Positions 1 to 11,100 of a DNA stretch of 64,000 bases are shown here, piece by piece. Made by a program: the position numbers and the translations under genes. The first letter of the stretch is position 1. The number at the start of each line of letters is the position of its first letter. Under the pieces are notes generated by a model. It worked only from the letters and a program-made list of their open reading frames with translations. It ran no database searches and was not told the DNA's origin. This DNA comes from Lactarius indigo (Eukaryota > Basidiomycota > Agaricomycetes > Russulales > Russulaceae): contig JAFKAC010000002.1 of NCBI GenBank assembly GCA_025766275.1, positions 3,100,001 through 3,164,000 of the forward strand, given 5' to 3'.

Positions 1-460
1 ATGACTACGGCCCAATAGTAGTATTAGTCATGGACTCTTACATCATATCAGTCAGCACAGCAGTTCGCATGTGATTGTGACTCATGTATGACTCATTCCT
101 AGGATAGCTGTACTAGGGTTCAAGCTAGTTATGCTATTGGTCTCTTACTATTTTAGCGGCACTTTAAAGCCCGCCCGTATCTGTATAAGTAGTTGTCTCA
201 AAAGACCAAGATTCCCCATCTTGGTCTTCTTCAATCCACCACCTTGACTTGTCTCTTGTCTGCCTTAGTCTTTGACTAAGAGTGTCTCTGCTTCTATCCA
301 CCAAGGGATAGCACTTCTTTACCTTTGCTGCAGTGTGTGCCTGTAGTGCCCCTGTTCAGCTCGCGTTGGGTTGACATGTGATCCCCATTTGCCTAAACTT
401 CGCTAAGTCAATTACACCTATCCAAAGTCCAAGTCGGACTAACACTGGTGGAGCGTAACA
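1..460 (+). repeat. 5' LTR of element A (left end outside window)
   Basis: Matches 24,138-24,597 with about 17 differences, mostly transitions, and ends GAGCGTAACA. By comparison with the complete 3' LTR, the first 46 bases or so lie upstream of the window. A TATA box at 184 lies 34 bp before the self-primer that starts at 218. Confidence 0.95.
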
Positions 461-462
461 TT

Positions 463-473
463 AAGACCAAGAT
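463..473 (+). other. Self-primed primer-binding site of element A
   Basis: AAGACCAAGAT, two bases behind the LTR, is the perfect complement of ATCTTGGTCTT at 218-228, the presumed first 11 bases of the transcript. This is the Tf1/sushi arrangement of self-priming (known for those families) rather than tRNA priming; its use here is inferred. Confidence 0.75.
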
Positions 474-2434
474 CCTTCAAAGTGGCGTACTTGACCAGGG
501 AACAGTGGACGTCTTTCCGTCCTTATCACCTTGAACAACAAGGAGACCACAACGTACCAACAAGATTTCTAAGAGTGGCCCAGTGGAGAGAACAAGGAGA
601 AGACACTGGGTACTTTGTGGAGTTTAATGGTCCTAACCATTTTTGACCCGTTGAGTTCAATTTCAAACATCTCTGTTGGACCGAGGTTACGTGGAACCCC
701 ATAGATCATCGCTGGGACATTGTGAGACCAGCAGGAAGAAACTACAATTGTGATATCGACACACACAAGCTTAATAGCCACGCAGATTACGGTCCTATTG
801 ACGGACAAGCCCAAGAAAATACAGACAAAGGAATCAGTGGAGAAGAAGCTTCTGATAGTCAGCAATCCCCTAGCAGAGGAAACACGCCCGCAGAAGACGC
901 CAGTCTGGGAGCTATTGGCAAACACATCATATAGTGAACTGAGTCACTTACCATTCATCAACCTGAACCAGAAGTAATTCATGTTTACAGTCCAGCAGTT
1001 GCAATGGCCACTGCCACTGTCACACAAGAGGAAGTACAATTAACCACTGATACAATTGATCAAATGGCTTGAGAAGAACAAAACCATATTGCACAAGAAG
1101 CATGTGCTATACTAGCACCTATTAACCCCCACACTGGTCACAGAATGACCGACGACGATGTGGCCATTCATAGAGCCATCAGACCCAATGTACCCGATCC
1201 ACCCAGTGGAGGAGGTGGACCCCCTGGTGATCTACCAGGAGGGGGACCCCCACCCTGAGGAGGAGGATTCAGAGGATTCCCTGGAGGATATCCAGGAGGA
1301 CCACCAGGAGGAGGACACCCCAGAGGAGGGTTACCAGGTGCAGGTCCCATTATCCCTCCCCAAAATAACAAACTAGCTGGTGAAGCACCTACAGTATTCA
1401 ATGGAGAATGTGCCAAGGTTGAAGTGTTCCTTACACAATGGCATGTCTACTGGGGCATGAATGCTGATGAAGGCATTATGGCCACTCCATATCGATGTGC
1501 CTTACTTTTCCTCTCCTACATCAAAGGAGTCAACGTCAGCAAGTGGGTATTAGCCATGCTCACATGGCTTAATGGCCAGATACAAGCCGGCATACCCCAA
1601 ACAAGCGAAGGACTATGGAACAAAGTAATGCGCAGCTTTATGCAGCGCTTCTGAAACACAATGGAGCAAGAGCAAGCTCAATACGAGCTTAAGAAAGGTC
1701 TCAAGATGATTGGGGGCAATCTAGATGAGTATTGCACCCAGTTTGAACAGTTAATATGCCGTGCTCAGTATAGGCTCAACGATCCGCAGATGCTTGACTT
1801 ATTTGCAAGTGGGCTTCCAAAGGACCTGTATGAGAAAGTCTACACTCTCGACAATCCTCATAATCACCACGAATGGAAAGAAGCGTCCACCACCCACCAA
1901 CAACAGTACCTCCACCTCAAAGCGGTGTTGAATAAAGGGGCTCCTCAGGGGCAGGGGCAGGGATGACAACACCAGTGGCAAGGACCTCCAAGAAGTTCTT
2001 GGCAACCCAGAAACCTACCAAGAGACCCAAATGTGATGGATATGTCAGCAGATCGAATTTGAGGACAACTTACTGGGGCTGAAGATATACTCACTCCATG
2101 ACCCCCATACCGACCACAAGGAGGGTTCCTACAAAGAGGAGGAGGACGTAACAACCAAAGGCCAGTCATCTGCTATAATTGCAGAAAGGACGGACACATG
2201 GCTCATGATTGCAGACAACTGTGAGGAGGTTATCAACCTCAAGCATCAACAAGTCAGTACATCGACACCGACTATCATCAACAAGAGCCTGAAGTTGCTA
2301 CCAGGGCGGTTCAAGAAGCACCCCCTCAACAGCACACCAGCGACTGGCTCAATGGAGTAGCAGGAGAATCAGATGATGTTAAAGACATTATCCTCCAACA
2401 ATTGTGGAAGAAGGAGGGTTTTCAGGACGCCTAA
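474..2434 (+). pseudogene. gag of element A, decayed
   Basis: Colinear with gag of element B: a conserved N-terminal domain with a DQW motif, a Gly/Pro-rich linker near 1200-1350, the capsid-like core (1400-1970) and a CCHC knuckle near 2170-2215. It is broken by numerous in-frame stops, mostly TGA at former CGA. The TGA at 2060-2062 is also present at the equivalent place in B. The frame ends at TAA 2432-2434, just after the frameshift heptamer. Not functional. Confidence 0.9.
2416..2422 (+). other. -1 ribosomal frameshift heptamer, element A
   Basis: GGGTTTT is read in the gag frame as G GGT TTT, the canonical X XXY YYZ form, with the gag stop ten bases downstream. The pol frame is entered by a -1 shift. 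The same heptamer is at the same place in B and C. Confidence 0.7.
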
Positions 2435-3262
2435 ACCCATCGGCCTGGGTAAGGGCAGTTAATTGTAACAGTGTAATCATGACTCGCTACCATTCTATGA
2501 GAGTTCCAGTATTGATTCGCACCAGTTACGCAATGGCCGACATACAAGCACTAGTTGACTCAGGAGCAACCCATTGCTTCATAAGACCCTCCTTTGTTAA
2601 AAGGATGGGATTCGGGATCAAACAACTTGACATCCCAAAGAAAATATGGAATATCGATAACACCGAGAATAAGTCAGGACGTATCACTCATTATATCGAT
2701 GTTGACATCCAGACTAAAGGAATTAATAAGGAAATACGCTTCCTCATCACAGACATTGGCAATGAAGATATTGTGCTGGGGTACCCATGGCTCACCATAT
2801 ACAACCCCCATATCAAATGGTCGCAAGCTGCAATACATGAAGACATGCTCCCCATCATCATCCGATCAGTAAACCCTTGCATCGAACGCATCACACCCAT
2901 AGTGGCAGCCTCCTCTGTGCAGGATGATGAATATGAGGTCATACACTCATGTGTCATCACTGACGAGCAAAGACAACAGTTTGAAGAAGGATGTCGGATT
3001 AGAGCAACTGCCACCAACCTTGCCATTGCAGCCAAACAATACACCACAAAAGCAGAATTACCTGCTGAATACCAAGAATTCACACGCCTCTTCAGTGAAA
3101 AAGCATCGGACCGGTTTCCTCCCAGCAGGCCCTGGGACCATGCAATCAAATTCAAACCTGGAATGGCCAACACCATTGATTGTAAAATATATCCAATGAC
3201 GCAAGATGAAGACAAGAAGTTGCGCGAATGGATTAACAAACAGCTAAAGAAGGGATATATAT
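2423..3262 (+). pseudogene. pol of element A: protease and start of RT
   Basis: Open for about 300 codons and close to the start of pol in B. The aspartic protease motif (DSGAT followed by H) is near 2560, followed by the flap region ending in a DIVLGYPWL-type motif and the linker to the RT (PWDHAI near 3130). The frame is interrupted at 3263 by a family-2 solo LTR with TSD TATAT, then resumes at 3877. Confidence 0.88.
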
Positions 3263-3871
3263 TGTTGATAAGTGACCCGCACGCACTCAGCGGCTCTAAA
3301 GGACTTGCAGATATGGACTGCTTTAGATAAGATATATTGGACCTGTAGATTAGATTATATGATCTGTACAATCTCGGACTTCTTGGCTTATCTATGACAT
3401 CATGTACAATGACATCATGTAGAACACTCTGGACATTTCATTGTACTTCATCCTTTGTTCTCTTTACAGCATTATCTTTATTGTGATGTCATTATGATAT
3501 CATCTTTGTCTGGACTGTCTTTGTTCTAGTTGCCTTGTTCTCTTTTGATACACTCCTTTTGTCCTGTATGTAGAACAATGCTCCTTGTATTCTGTGACTC
3601 CATGTTACCACCCTTATACTAGTGTCACACCTCTGTACAGTATAAGTAGTAGTGCTTGTACGCTCCTGGTCCACATCAGTTCTCTCACTGCTGTGTGCCA
3701 GGTATGTTCTCCCCACTGTAATACTATGATCAGTTCTCTCACTGCTGTGTGCCAGACACCTCTCTTGCTTTACTTGCCTGACCCCCTGTTGCTGCTTCAA
3801 GCACATCTGCATATCTCACCACAGACACCTTTGCACTCTGTGAGTATGCTCTTCTACTGTACTGTTCATCA
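3263..3871 (+). repeat. Family-2 solo LTR, TSD TATAT
   Basis: Begins TGTTGATAAG and ends TTCATCA, flanked by perfect 5-bp duplications (TATAT, 3258-3262 and 3872-3876), 609 bp. It has a TATA box at 3641. A 27-bp unit occurs twice (3675-3701 and 3729-3755) with a splice-donor-like CAG/GTATGT after the first. No internal retroelement sequence is attached, so it is a solo LTR left by recombination. It splits the RT of element A. Confidence 0.95.
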
Positions 3872-3876
3872 TATAT

Positions 3877-5676
3877 GACCCTCTAAATCCCTGTACGCAT
3901 CCTCCTTCTTCTTCATTAAAAAGAAGGATGGAAAGCTACAACCTGTACAGGATTATCAGAAGATCAATGCCATCACCATTTGTAATCAGTATCCTCTTCC
4001 CCTTATCTCCAACCTTATAACGGATCTAAGTAATGCCCACATCTACACCAAACTTGATGTCAGATGGGGGTACAACAACATACGCATCAAAGAAGGGGAT
4101 GAGGAGAAAGCAGCATTCAAAACACAATATGGATTATTTGAACCAACAGTGATGTTCTTTGGCTTAACCAACTCCCCTGCAACATTTCAGACCATGATGA
4201 ATTTTATATTCAGGGACATCATAGCGAAGCACAAGTCACATGGAACAGTTATTCAAGTATACATGGATGACATCAGCATCGCCACGGGACTTAATTACTC
4301 CCTCCAAGATCACATTGACGCAGTCAGAGACATGCTCTGTGTATCCACAGAGCACGACCTGTATTACAAACTAGAAAAGTGCCTCTTCCATTCCCCACAC
4401 ATGGATTACCTGGGGGTAATCCTTGAAAAGGGGGTGACACGCATGGACCCTGTCAAAATTTCGGGCATCAAGGACTGGCCTACACCAACCAAAGTTAAGG
4501 ATATCTGCTCTTTTCTTGGATTTTGCAATTTTTACCGACCTTTCATATGAGGCTTTGCGACCAAAGCACAACCACTCAATAAACTAACACACAACGATGT
4601 TGAATGGCACTGGGGAAAAGAGGAAGAACAGGCCTTTCAAGAACTCAAACACCATGTAACCAGTGAACCAGTACTCGCTCACCCTGACCTGACCCAACAG
4701 GGTTTGCAACTGGCGCAGTACTACTGCAACGAAAAGCAGACGGCAAACAACACCCCATCAGATACTATTCCTCCACCCTCAACAAAGCAGAGTGAAACTA
4801 CGATATCTACAATCTCGAACTGCTGGCAATTGTCAAAGCATTCCACCATTGGAGACCTCTCCTGGCAGGGTCACCTCATAAGATCAAAGTCTTCTCTGAC
4901 CACCTAAACCTACAATACTGGAAATCACCACAGAAAATCAGTAGGCGTGTGGCTAGGGAAGTGCTTGAACTTTCAGAATACAACTTTGAGATTCATCACA
5001 TTAAAGGGACATCCAATGGGCATGCGGACACCCTATCTTGTTGACCAGACTATGATCAAGGAGAAAATGACAACAAAGGAGTCACCGTTTTACCTGAATA
5101 CATCTTTGCACGCGCAACTACCTTGGACGACTCCCAATATCCACACTGGAGGCCAGAGATCCTACCAACAGACATGACACCAGAACACCCCATTTCCAAA
5201 CAAAACCACGCTAAGTTGAAACCTTGGGTTGACGCTCATAAACTAAAAGACATTGAAGGAACATGGTACAAGGACGGACATCGAGTGGTCATGGGTGGTA
5301 TCCATGACAAGCATACCATCATAGCAGCACACCATGATTCCCCTGTTTACAGTCACCCAGGGATCAAATGCACTCTCCAACTCACCAAACGACATTATTG
5401 GTGGCCACAAATGAAAAATGATGTCATGGATTATGTCAAAGGCTGTGCAGAGTGTCAATGACACAAAGTTAACCTCTGCCCTATCTGAGCACCACTGCAG
5501 CCTATCTACCCCAAACCAGATGCCCTGCCGTTTGAAACTATCACAGTGGACTTCATAACCAAACTTCTGGTCTCCCATGGTTTTGACTCTATCCTGACTA
5601 TAACAGACCACGATTGCACCAAAGCAGCCATTTTCATCCCATGCAATGAAGAGATAACAGCCAAAGGAACGGCTGC
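3877..5676 (+). pseudogene. pol of element A: RT, RNase H, first part of integrase
   Basis: RT with YMDD near 4261-4272, RT thumb, part of RNase H, and integrase zinc-binding HHCC and the first catalytic Asp (near 5545-5555). Several stops and at least one indel around 4690-4710, where the RNase H start is lost relative to B. Cut at 5677-5681 (CCTGT) by element B and resumes at 13489. Confidence 0.88.
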
Positions 5677-5681
5677 CCTGT

Positions 5682-6190
5682 TGTTACGGTACGGACTCAG
5701 TGACTCATTACACACGACTCATGACCGGTTATGACTACGGTCCGGCATCAGTATTAGTCATGGACTTTTACATTGTATCAGTCAGCATAGTAGTTCGCAT
5801 GTGATTGTGACTCATGTATGACTCATTCCTAGGATAGCTGTACTAGGGTTTGAGCTAGTTACGCTATTGGTCTCTTACTGTTCTAGCGGCGCTTTAAAGC
5901 CCGCGCGTATCTGTATAAGTAGTTGTCTCGAAAGACCAAGAGTCCCCATCTTGGTCTTCTTCAATCCACCATCTTGACTCGTCTTTTGCCTGCCTTAGTT
6001 TCTAACTAAGAGTGCCTCCACTACTATCCACCAAGGGATAGCACTTCATTCACCTTAGCTGTAGCATGTGCCCGTGTGCCCCTATTCAGCCTGCGTTGGG
6101 TTGACACGTGGTCCCCATTTGCCTAAGTTTCGCTAAGTTGATTACGCCGTCTTCGTGTCCAAGTCGGACTAACGCTGGTGGAGCGTAACA
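5682..6190 (+). repeat. 5' LTR of element B
   Basis: TGTTACGGTA at the start and GAGCGTAACA at the end. The TATA box is at 5914. An inverted repeat AAGACCAAGA (5932-5941) / TCTTGGTCTT (5949-5958) sits at the presumed start site. Confidence 0.97.
5914..5958 (+). promoter_or_regulatory. LTR core promoter: TATA box, start-site dyad and self-primer
   Basis: TATAAGTAG at 5914 lies 34 bp upstream of ATCTTGGTCTT (5948-5958). This is the expected spacing for a Pol II start, which would put the self-primer at the 5' end of the RNA. The upstream dyad arm lies between TATA and the start. The start site is inferred, not measured. Confidence 0.65.
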
Positions 6191-6192
6191 TT

Positions 6193-6203
6193 AAGACCAA
6201 GAT
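6193..6203 (+). other. Self-primed primer-binding site of element B
   Basis: AAGACCAAGAT, two bases after the LTR, is an 11/11 complement of the presumed transcript 5' end at 5948-5958. Confidence 0.78.
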
Positions 6204-8153
6204 TCTCATTGTGGCGTACTTGACCAGAGACCAGTGGACGTCCTTTCGTCCCTATCACATTGAACGACGAGGAGATCGCAACGTACCTACAAGATTTTTA
6301 GGAGCAGCTCAGTGGAGAGAACGAGGAGAAGACACCGGATATTTCGTAGAGTTTAACGGTCCTAACCGTTTCCGCCCTGTTGAGTTCAATTTCGAACATC
6401 TCTGTTGGGTCGAAGTTACTTGGAACCCCATAGACCATCGCTGGGATATCGTACGACCAGCAGGAAGAAACTACAACTGCGATGTTGACGCGCGAGAACT
6501 TAACAGCCGCGCAGATTATGGTCCCATTGACGGACAAGCACAAGAACACACAGACGAAGGAGTCAGTGGAGAAGAGGCATCCGAAAGTCAATCACCAAGC
6601 AGAGGAACGACGCCAGCAGAAGAAGCCAGCCTAGGAGCTATTGGCGATCACATTATACAACAAACTGAGTCATTAACCATTCACCAACCCGAACCAGAAG
6701 TGATTCACATTCACAGCCCAGCAGTTGCAATGGCAACCATCACCACTACGCAAGAAACAGTACGACTCACTGCAGAAGAAAGGGATCAAATAGCCCTGGA
6801 AGAACAAAGACGCATTACAGAAGAATCCCGAGCTAATTTAGCTCCCATCAACCCTTACACTGGTCATCGCATGACGGACGACGATGTCGCAATCCACCGT
6901 GCCATAGGACCTGATGTAGCCGATCCCCCCAGCGGAGGAGGTGGACCTCCTGGCGACTTACCAGGAGGAGGAGGACCTCCATCGAGAGGACCAGGATTCG
7001 GGGGGTTCCCCGGGGGATTCCCAGGCGGGCCACCAGGAGGAGGACCTCCAGGGGGAGGATTACCAGGTGCAGGTCCTATTATTCCCCCTCCAAGTAACAA
7101 ATTAGCTGGTGAAGCGCCAACAGTATTCGACGGAGAACGCGCAAAAGTTGAAGCGTTTCTCACACAATGGCATGTTTATTGGGGGATGAACGCAGATGAA
7201 GGCATCATGGCTATGCCATATCAACGTGCTCTGCTCTTTCTTTCCTACATCAAAGGCGTCAACGTCAGTGAATGGGTATTGGCCATGCTTACCTGGCTCA
7301 ACGGCCAGATACAAACCGGCATACCTCGCACCAGTGAAGGGCTATGGAACGAAGTCATGTGCAGCTTTATGCAGCGCTTCCGAAATACAATGGAGCAAGA
7401 ACAAGCTCAATACAAGCTCAAGAAAGGTGTCAGAATGATGGGAGGCAACCTAGATGAGTATTGCACCCAATTCGAACAGTTAATCCGCCGCGCTCAGTAC
7501 AGGCTTGATGATCCCCAAACGTTGGATCTATTTGTGAGCAGATTACCAAAAGACTTATATGAAAAGGTCTACACTCTCGACAATCCTCGCACCTACCGCG
7601 AATGGAAAGAAGCAGCTACTACGCGTCAACAGCAGTACCTCCACCTCAAAGCGGTATTAAACAAAGGAGTCCCTCAAGGACAAGGACCAGGACAACCACG
7701 TCAACAACGACAATGGCAGGGACCACCGAGAAGTTCCTGGCAACCCAGAAATCTGCCACGAGATCCTAATGCAATGGATACCTCTGCAGACAGAATTTGA
7801 GGACGACTCGCAGGAGCTGAAGACATACTCGCTCCTCGCCCCCCATATCAACCAAGGGGAGGATTCCTCCAGAGAGGAGGAGGACGCAATAATCAAAGGC
7901 CAGTCACTTGTTATAATTGCGGAAAGGATGGACACATGGCCCACAATTGCAGACAACCGCAAGGGGGATATCAACCCCAAGCAACCACTAGTCGGTACAT
8001 CGATACCAACTATCACCAACAAGAACCCGAAGTCGCTACCAGGGTGGTCCAAGATCTACCCCCTCAACAGCGCACCAGCGATTGGCTTAATGGAGTAGCA
8101 GGAGAATCAGACGACGTAAAAGACATCATCCTCCAACAGTTGTGGAAAAAGGA

Positions 8154-8160
8154 GGGTTTT
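8154..8160 (+). other. -1 ribosomal frameshift heptamer, element B
   Basis: G GGT TTT in the gag frame; pol is in the -1 frame relative to gag and has no stop between the heptamer and the protease. The gag stop follows ten bases later. Confidence 0.72.
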
Positions 8161-11100
8161 CAGGACGCCTGAACCCATCAGCCTGGGTGAGGGCAGTTAA
8201 TTGTAACAGTGTAATCATGACTCACTATCGTTCTATGAGAGTTCCAGTATCGATTCGCACCAGTTACGCAATGGCCGACATACGAGCATTAGTCGACTCA
8301 GGAGCAACCCATTGCTTTATGAAACCCTCCTTCGCAAAAAGAATGGGGCTTGGGACCAAACTACTCGACGTCCCAAAGAAAATATGGAATATCGATAACA
8401 CCGAAAACAAGTCGGGGCGTATTACTCACTATACCGATGTCGACGTCCAAACTAAAGGAATTCATAAGGAAATCCGCTTCCTTATTACAGACATTGGCAA
8501 TGAAGATATCATACTAGGATATCCTTGGCTTGCCATCTATGATCCGCATATCAAATGGTCGCAGGCCGCCATACACGAGGATATGCTTCCTATTATTATT
8601 CGCTCAACTAACCCCTATATCAAAACAATGCCAGTAGTTGCAACAGCCACCGTTCAGAATGACGACTATGAGATAATACACTCCTGCGTTATCACGGACG
8701 AACAACGACAACAATTCGAAGAAGGATGCCGAATTCGAGCCACCGCCACCGACCTCGCTATTGCCGCTCAACAATATGTTACTAAAGCTGAGTTACCCCC
8801 TGAATATCGCGAATTCGAATGTCTCTTCAGTGAAGAAGCATCGGACAGGTTTCCACCCAGCAGGCCCTGGGACCATGCCATCGAATTCAAACCAGGGACA
8901 GCCGATGCAATTGATTGTAAGATATATCCTATGACTCAAGAAGAAGATAAGAAATTACGCGAGTGGATCAACGAACAGCTCAAGAAGGGATACATACGAC
9001 CTTCCAAGTCCCCATACGCTTCCTCCTTCTTCTTCATCAAAAAGAAGGATGGGAAGTTACGACCCATACAAGACTACCGAAAGATTAATGCCGTCACCAT
9101 TCGCAACCAGTACCCACTTCCCCTTATCTCTGACCTCATTACCGACCTCAGTAACGCTCACATTTATACCAAACTCGACGTCAGATGGGGATACAATAAC
9201 ATATGCATCAAAGAAGGGGATGAAGAAAAAGCAGCTTTTAAGACGCGATACGGATTGTTTGAACCAATGGTGATGTTTTTCGGCCTTACCAACTCCCCGG
9301 TGACGTTCCAGACCATGATGAACTTCATATTCAGGGACATCATGGCTAAGCATGAGGCTCGCGGAACAGTAATTCGGGTCTATATGGATGACATCGGCAT
9401 CGCAATGGGACTCAACAATTCCCTTCAAGATCATATTGAGGCAGTTAAAGACGTTCTCCATGTCTCAGTGGAACATGACCTCTACTACAAGCTCGAAAAA
9501 TGCCTCTTCCACTCCCCACGCATGGATTACCTGGGGGTAATCCTTGAAAAGGGGGTGACGCGCATGGACCCCGTCAAAATTTCGGGCATCAAAGACTGGC
9601 CTACACCAACCAAGGTTAAGGACGTCTGCTCTTTCCTTGGTTTTTGCAATTTTTACCGACCTTTCATACGAGGATTCGCCACCAAAGCACGACCTCTCAA
9701 TAAACTTACACGCAAAAACACAGAGTGGTACTGGGGAACGGAGGAAGAAAAGGCATTCCAAGATTTTAAATCCCTCATCACCAGCAAACCTGTTCTTGCA
9801 CATCCAGACCTGACGCAACAATTTGAACTAGAAGTCAATGCATCAGGATTTGCAACGGGCGCAGTCCTTCTTCAGTGAAAAGCAGATGGCAAACGACATC
9901 CCATCGGCTATTACTCCTCTACTCTCAACGAAGCCGAACGGAACTATGATATTTATGACCTTGAACTCTTAGCCATTGTCAAGGCCTTCAGACACTGGAG
10001 ACCCCTCTTAGCGGGCTCTCCTCACAAAATCAAAGTGTTCTCCAACCACCTTAACCTACAATATTGGAAATCGCCTCAGAAAATCAGTAGGCGCGTCGCC
10101 AGGGAAGTACTCGAACTCTCTGAATACGACTTTGAAATTCACCACATCAAGGGAACCTCTAACGGACGCGCCGATGCCCTGTCGCGAAGGCCAGACTATG
10201 AGCAAGGGGAAAATGACAATGAAGGAGTCACGGTGTTACCAGAAAGCATCTTTGCACGTGCCACCACACTAGACGAGCTGCGACATCCACACTGGAGACC
10301 GGAGATCCTACCAGTGGACATGACTCCGGAACACCCCATCTACGAACAAGATATAGCTAAGTTAAAACCTTGGATTGACGCCCACCGACTAAAAGACATT
10401 GAAGGGACGTGGTATAAAGACAGACGCCGAGTGGTCACAGGCGGTATTCACAACAAACGTACTCTTATTGCCACCCATCATGACTCTCCAGTCTACGGTC
10501 ATCCGGGCATCAAACAAACCCTCCAACTCACCGAACGACACTACTGGTGGCCGCAGATGAAGAACGACGTCACAGACTATGTCAAAGGCTGCGCAGAATG
10601 CCAACGGCACAAAGTCAACCTACGCCCCATCAGAGCGCCTCTACAACCAATCTATCCCAAACCAGAAGCCCTGCCATTTGAGACCATCGCAGTGGACTTT
10701 ATTACTAAACTTCCCGTGTCCCAGGGCTATGATTCAATCCTGACAGTGACGGATCACGACTGCACTAAAGCCGCCATCTTTATCCCCTGCAACGAGGAGA
10801 TAACCACCGAAGGAACAGCTGCCCTGTATGTTTCTCACGTCTTCCCACGATTTGGACTCCCTTCGCGTGTTATCAGCGACCGAGACCCCCGCTTTGCTTC
10901 CAAGTTCATGCGGGAGATATGCAAAATTCTTGGCATCAGCCAAAATATCTCAACTGCCTATCACCCTCAAACCGACGGCCAATCGGAACGAACAAATCAG
11001 TGGCTGGAACAATATCTCTGCTTCTGGGTAAATGAGCGACAAGACGATTGGGTCCATTATCTGCCTATGGCAGAATTCACGCACAACAACTGGCCCAACG

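Larger units (their letters stand above)
6178..8172 (+). pseudogene. gag of element B (one TGA, no AUG start)
   Basis: A polyprotein of about 660 codons. Order: a conserved N-terminal domain (DQW, then a YFVEFNGP-type motif) that also exists in element C; an acidic linker; a Gly/Pro-rich segment (about 6930-7100); the capsid-like core (7120-7680, with GMNADEG- and WLNGQIQ-type motifs); and a CCHC zinc knuckle (7909-7950). A single TGA at 7798-7800 replaces an Arg codon seen in C. The reading frame has no ATG from the upstream TGA at 6139 until 6730, although the protein is conserved before that; initiation must be non-AUG or on a spliced exon. The frame ends at TGA 8170-8172 after the slippery site. 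Confidence 0.85.
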
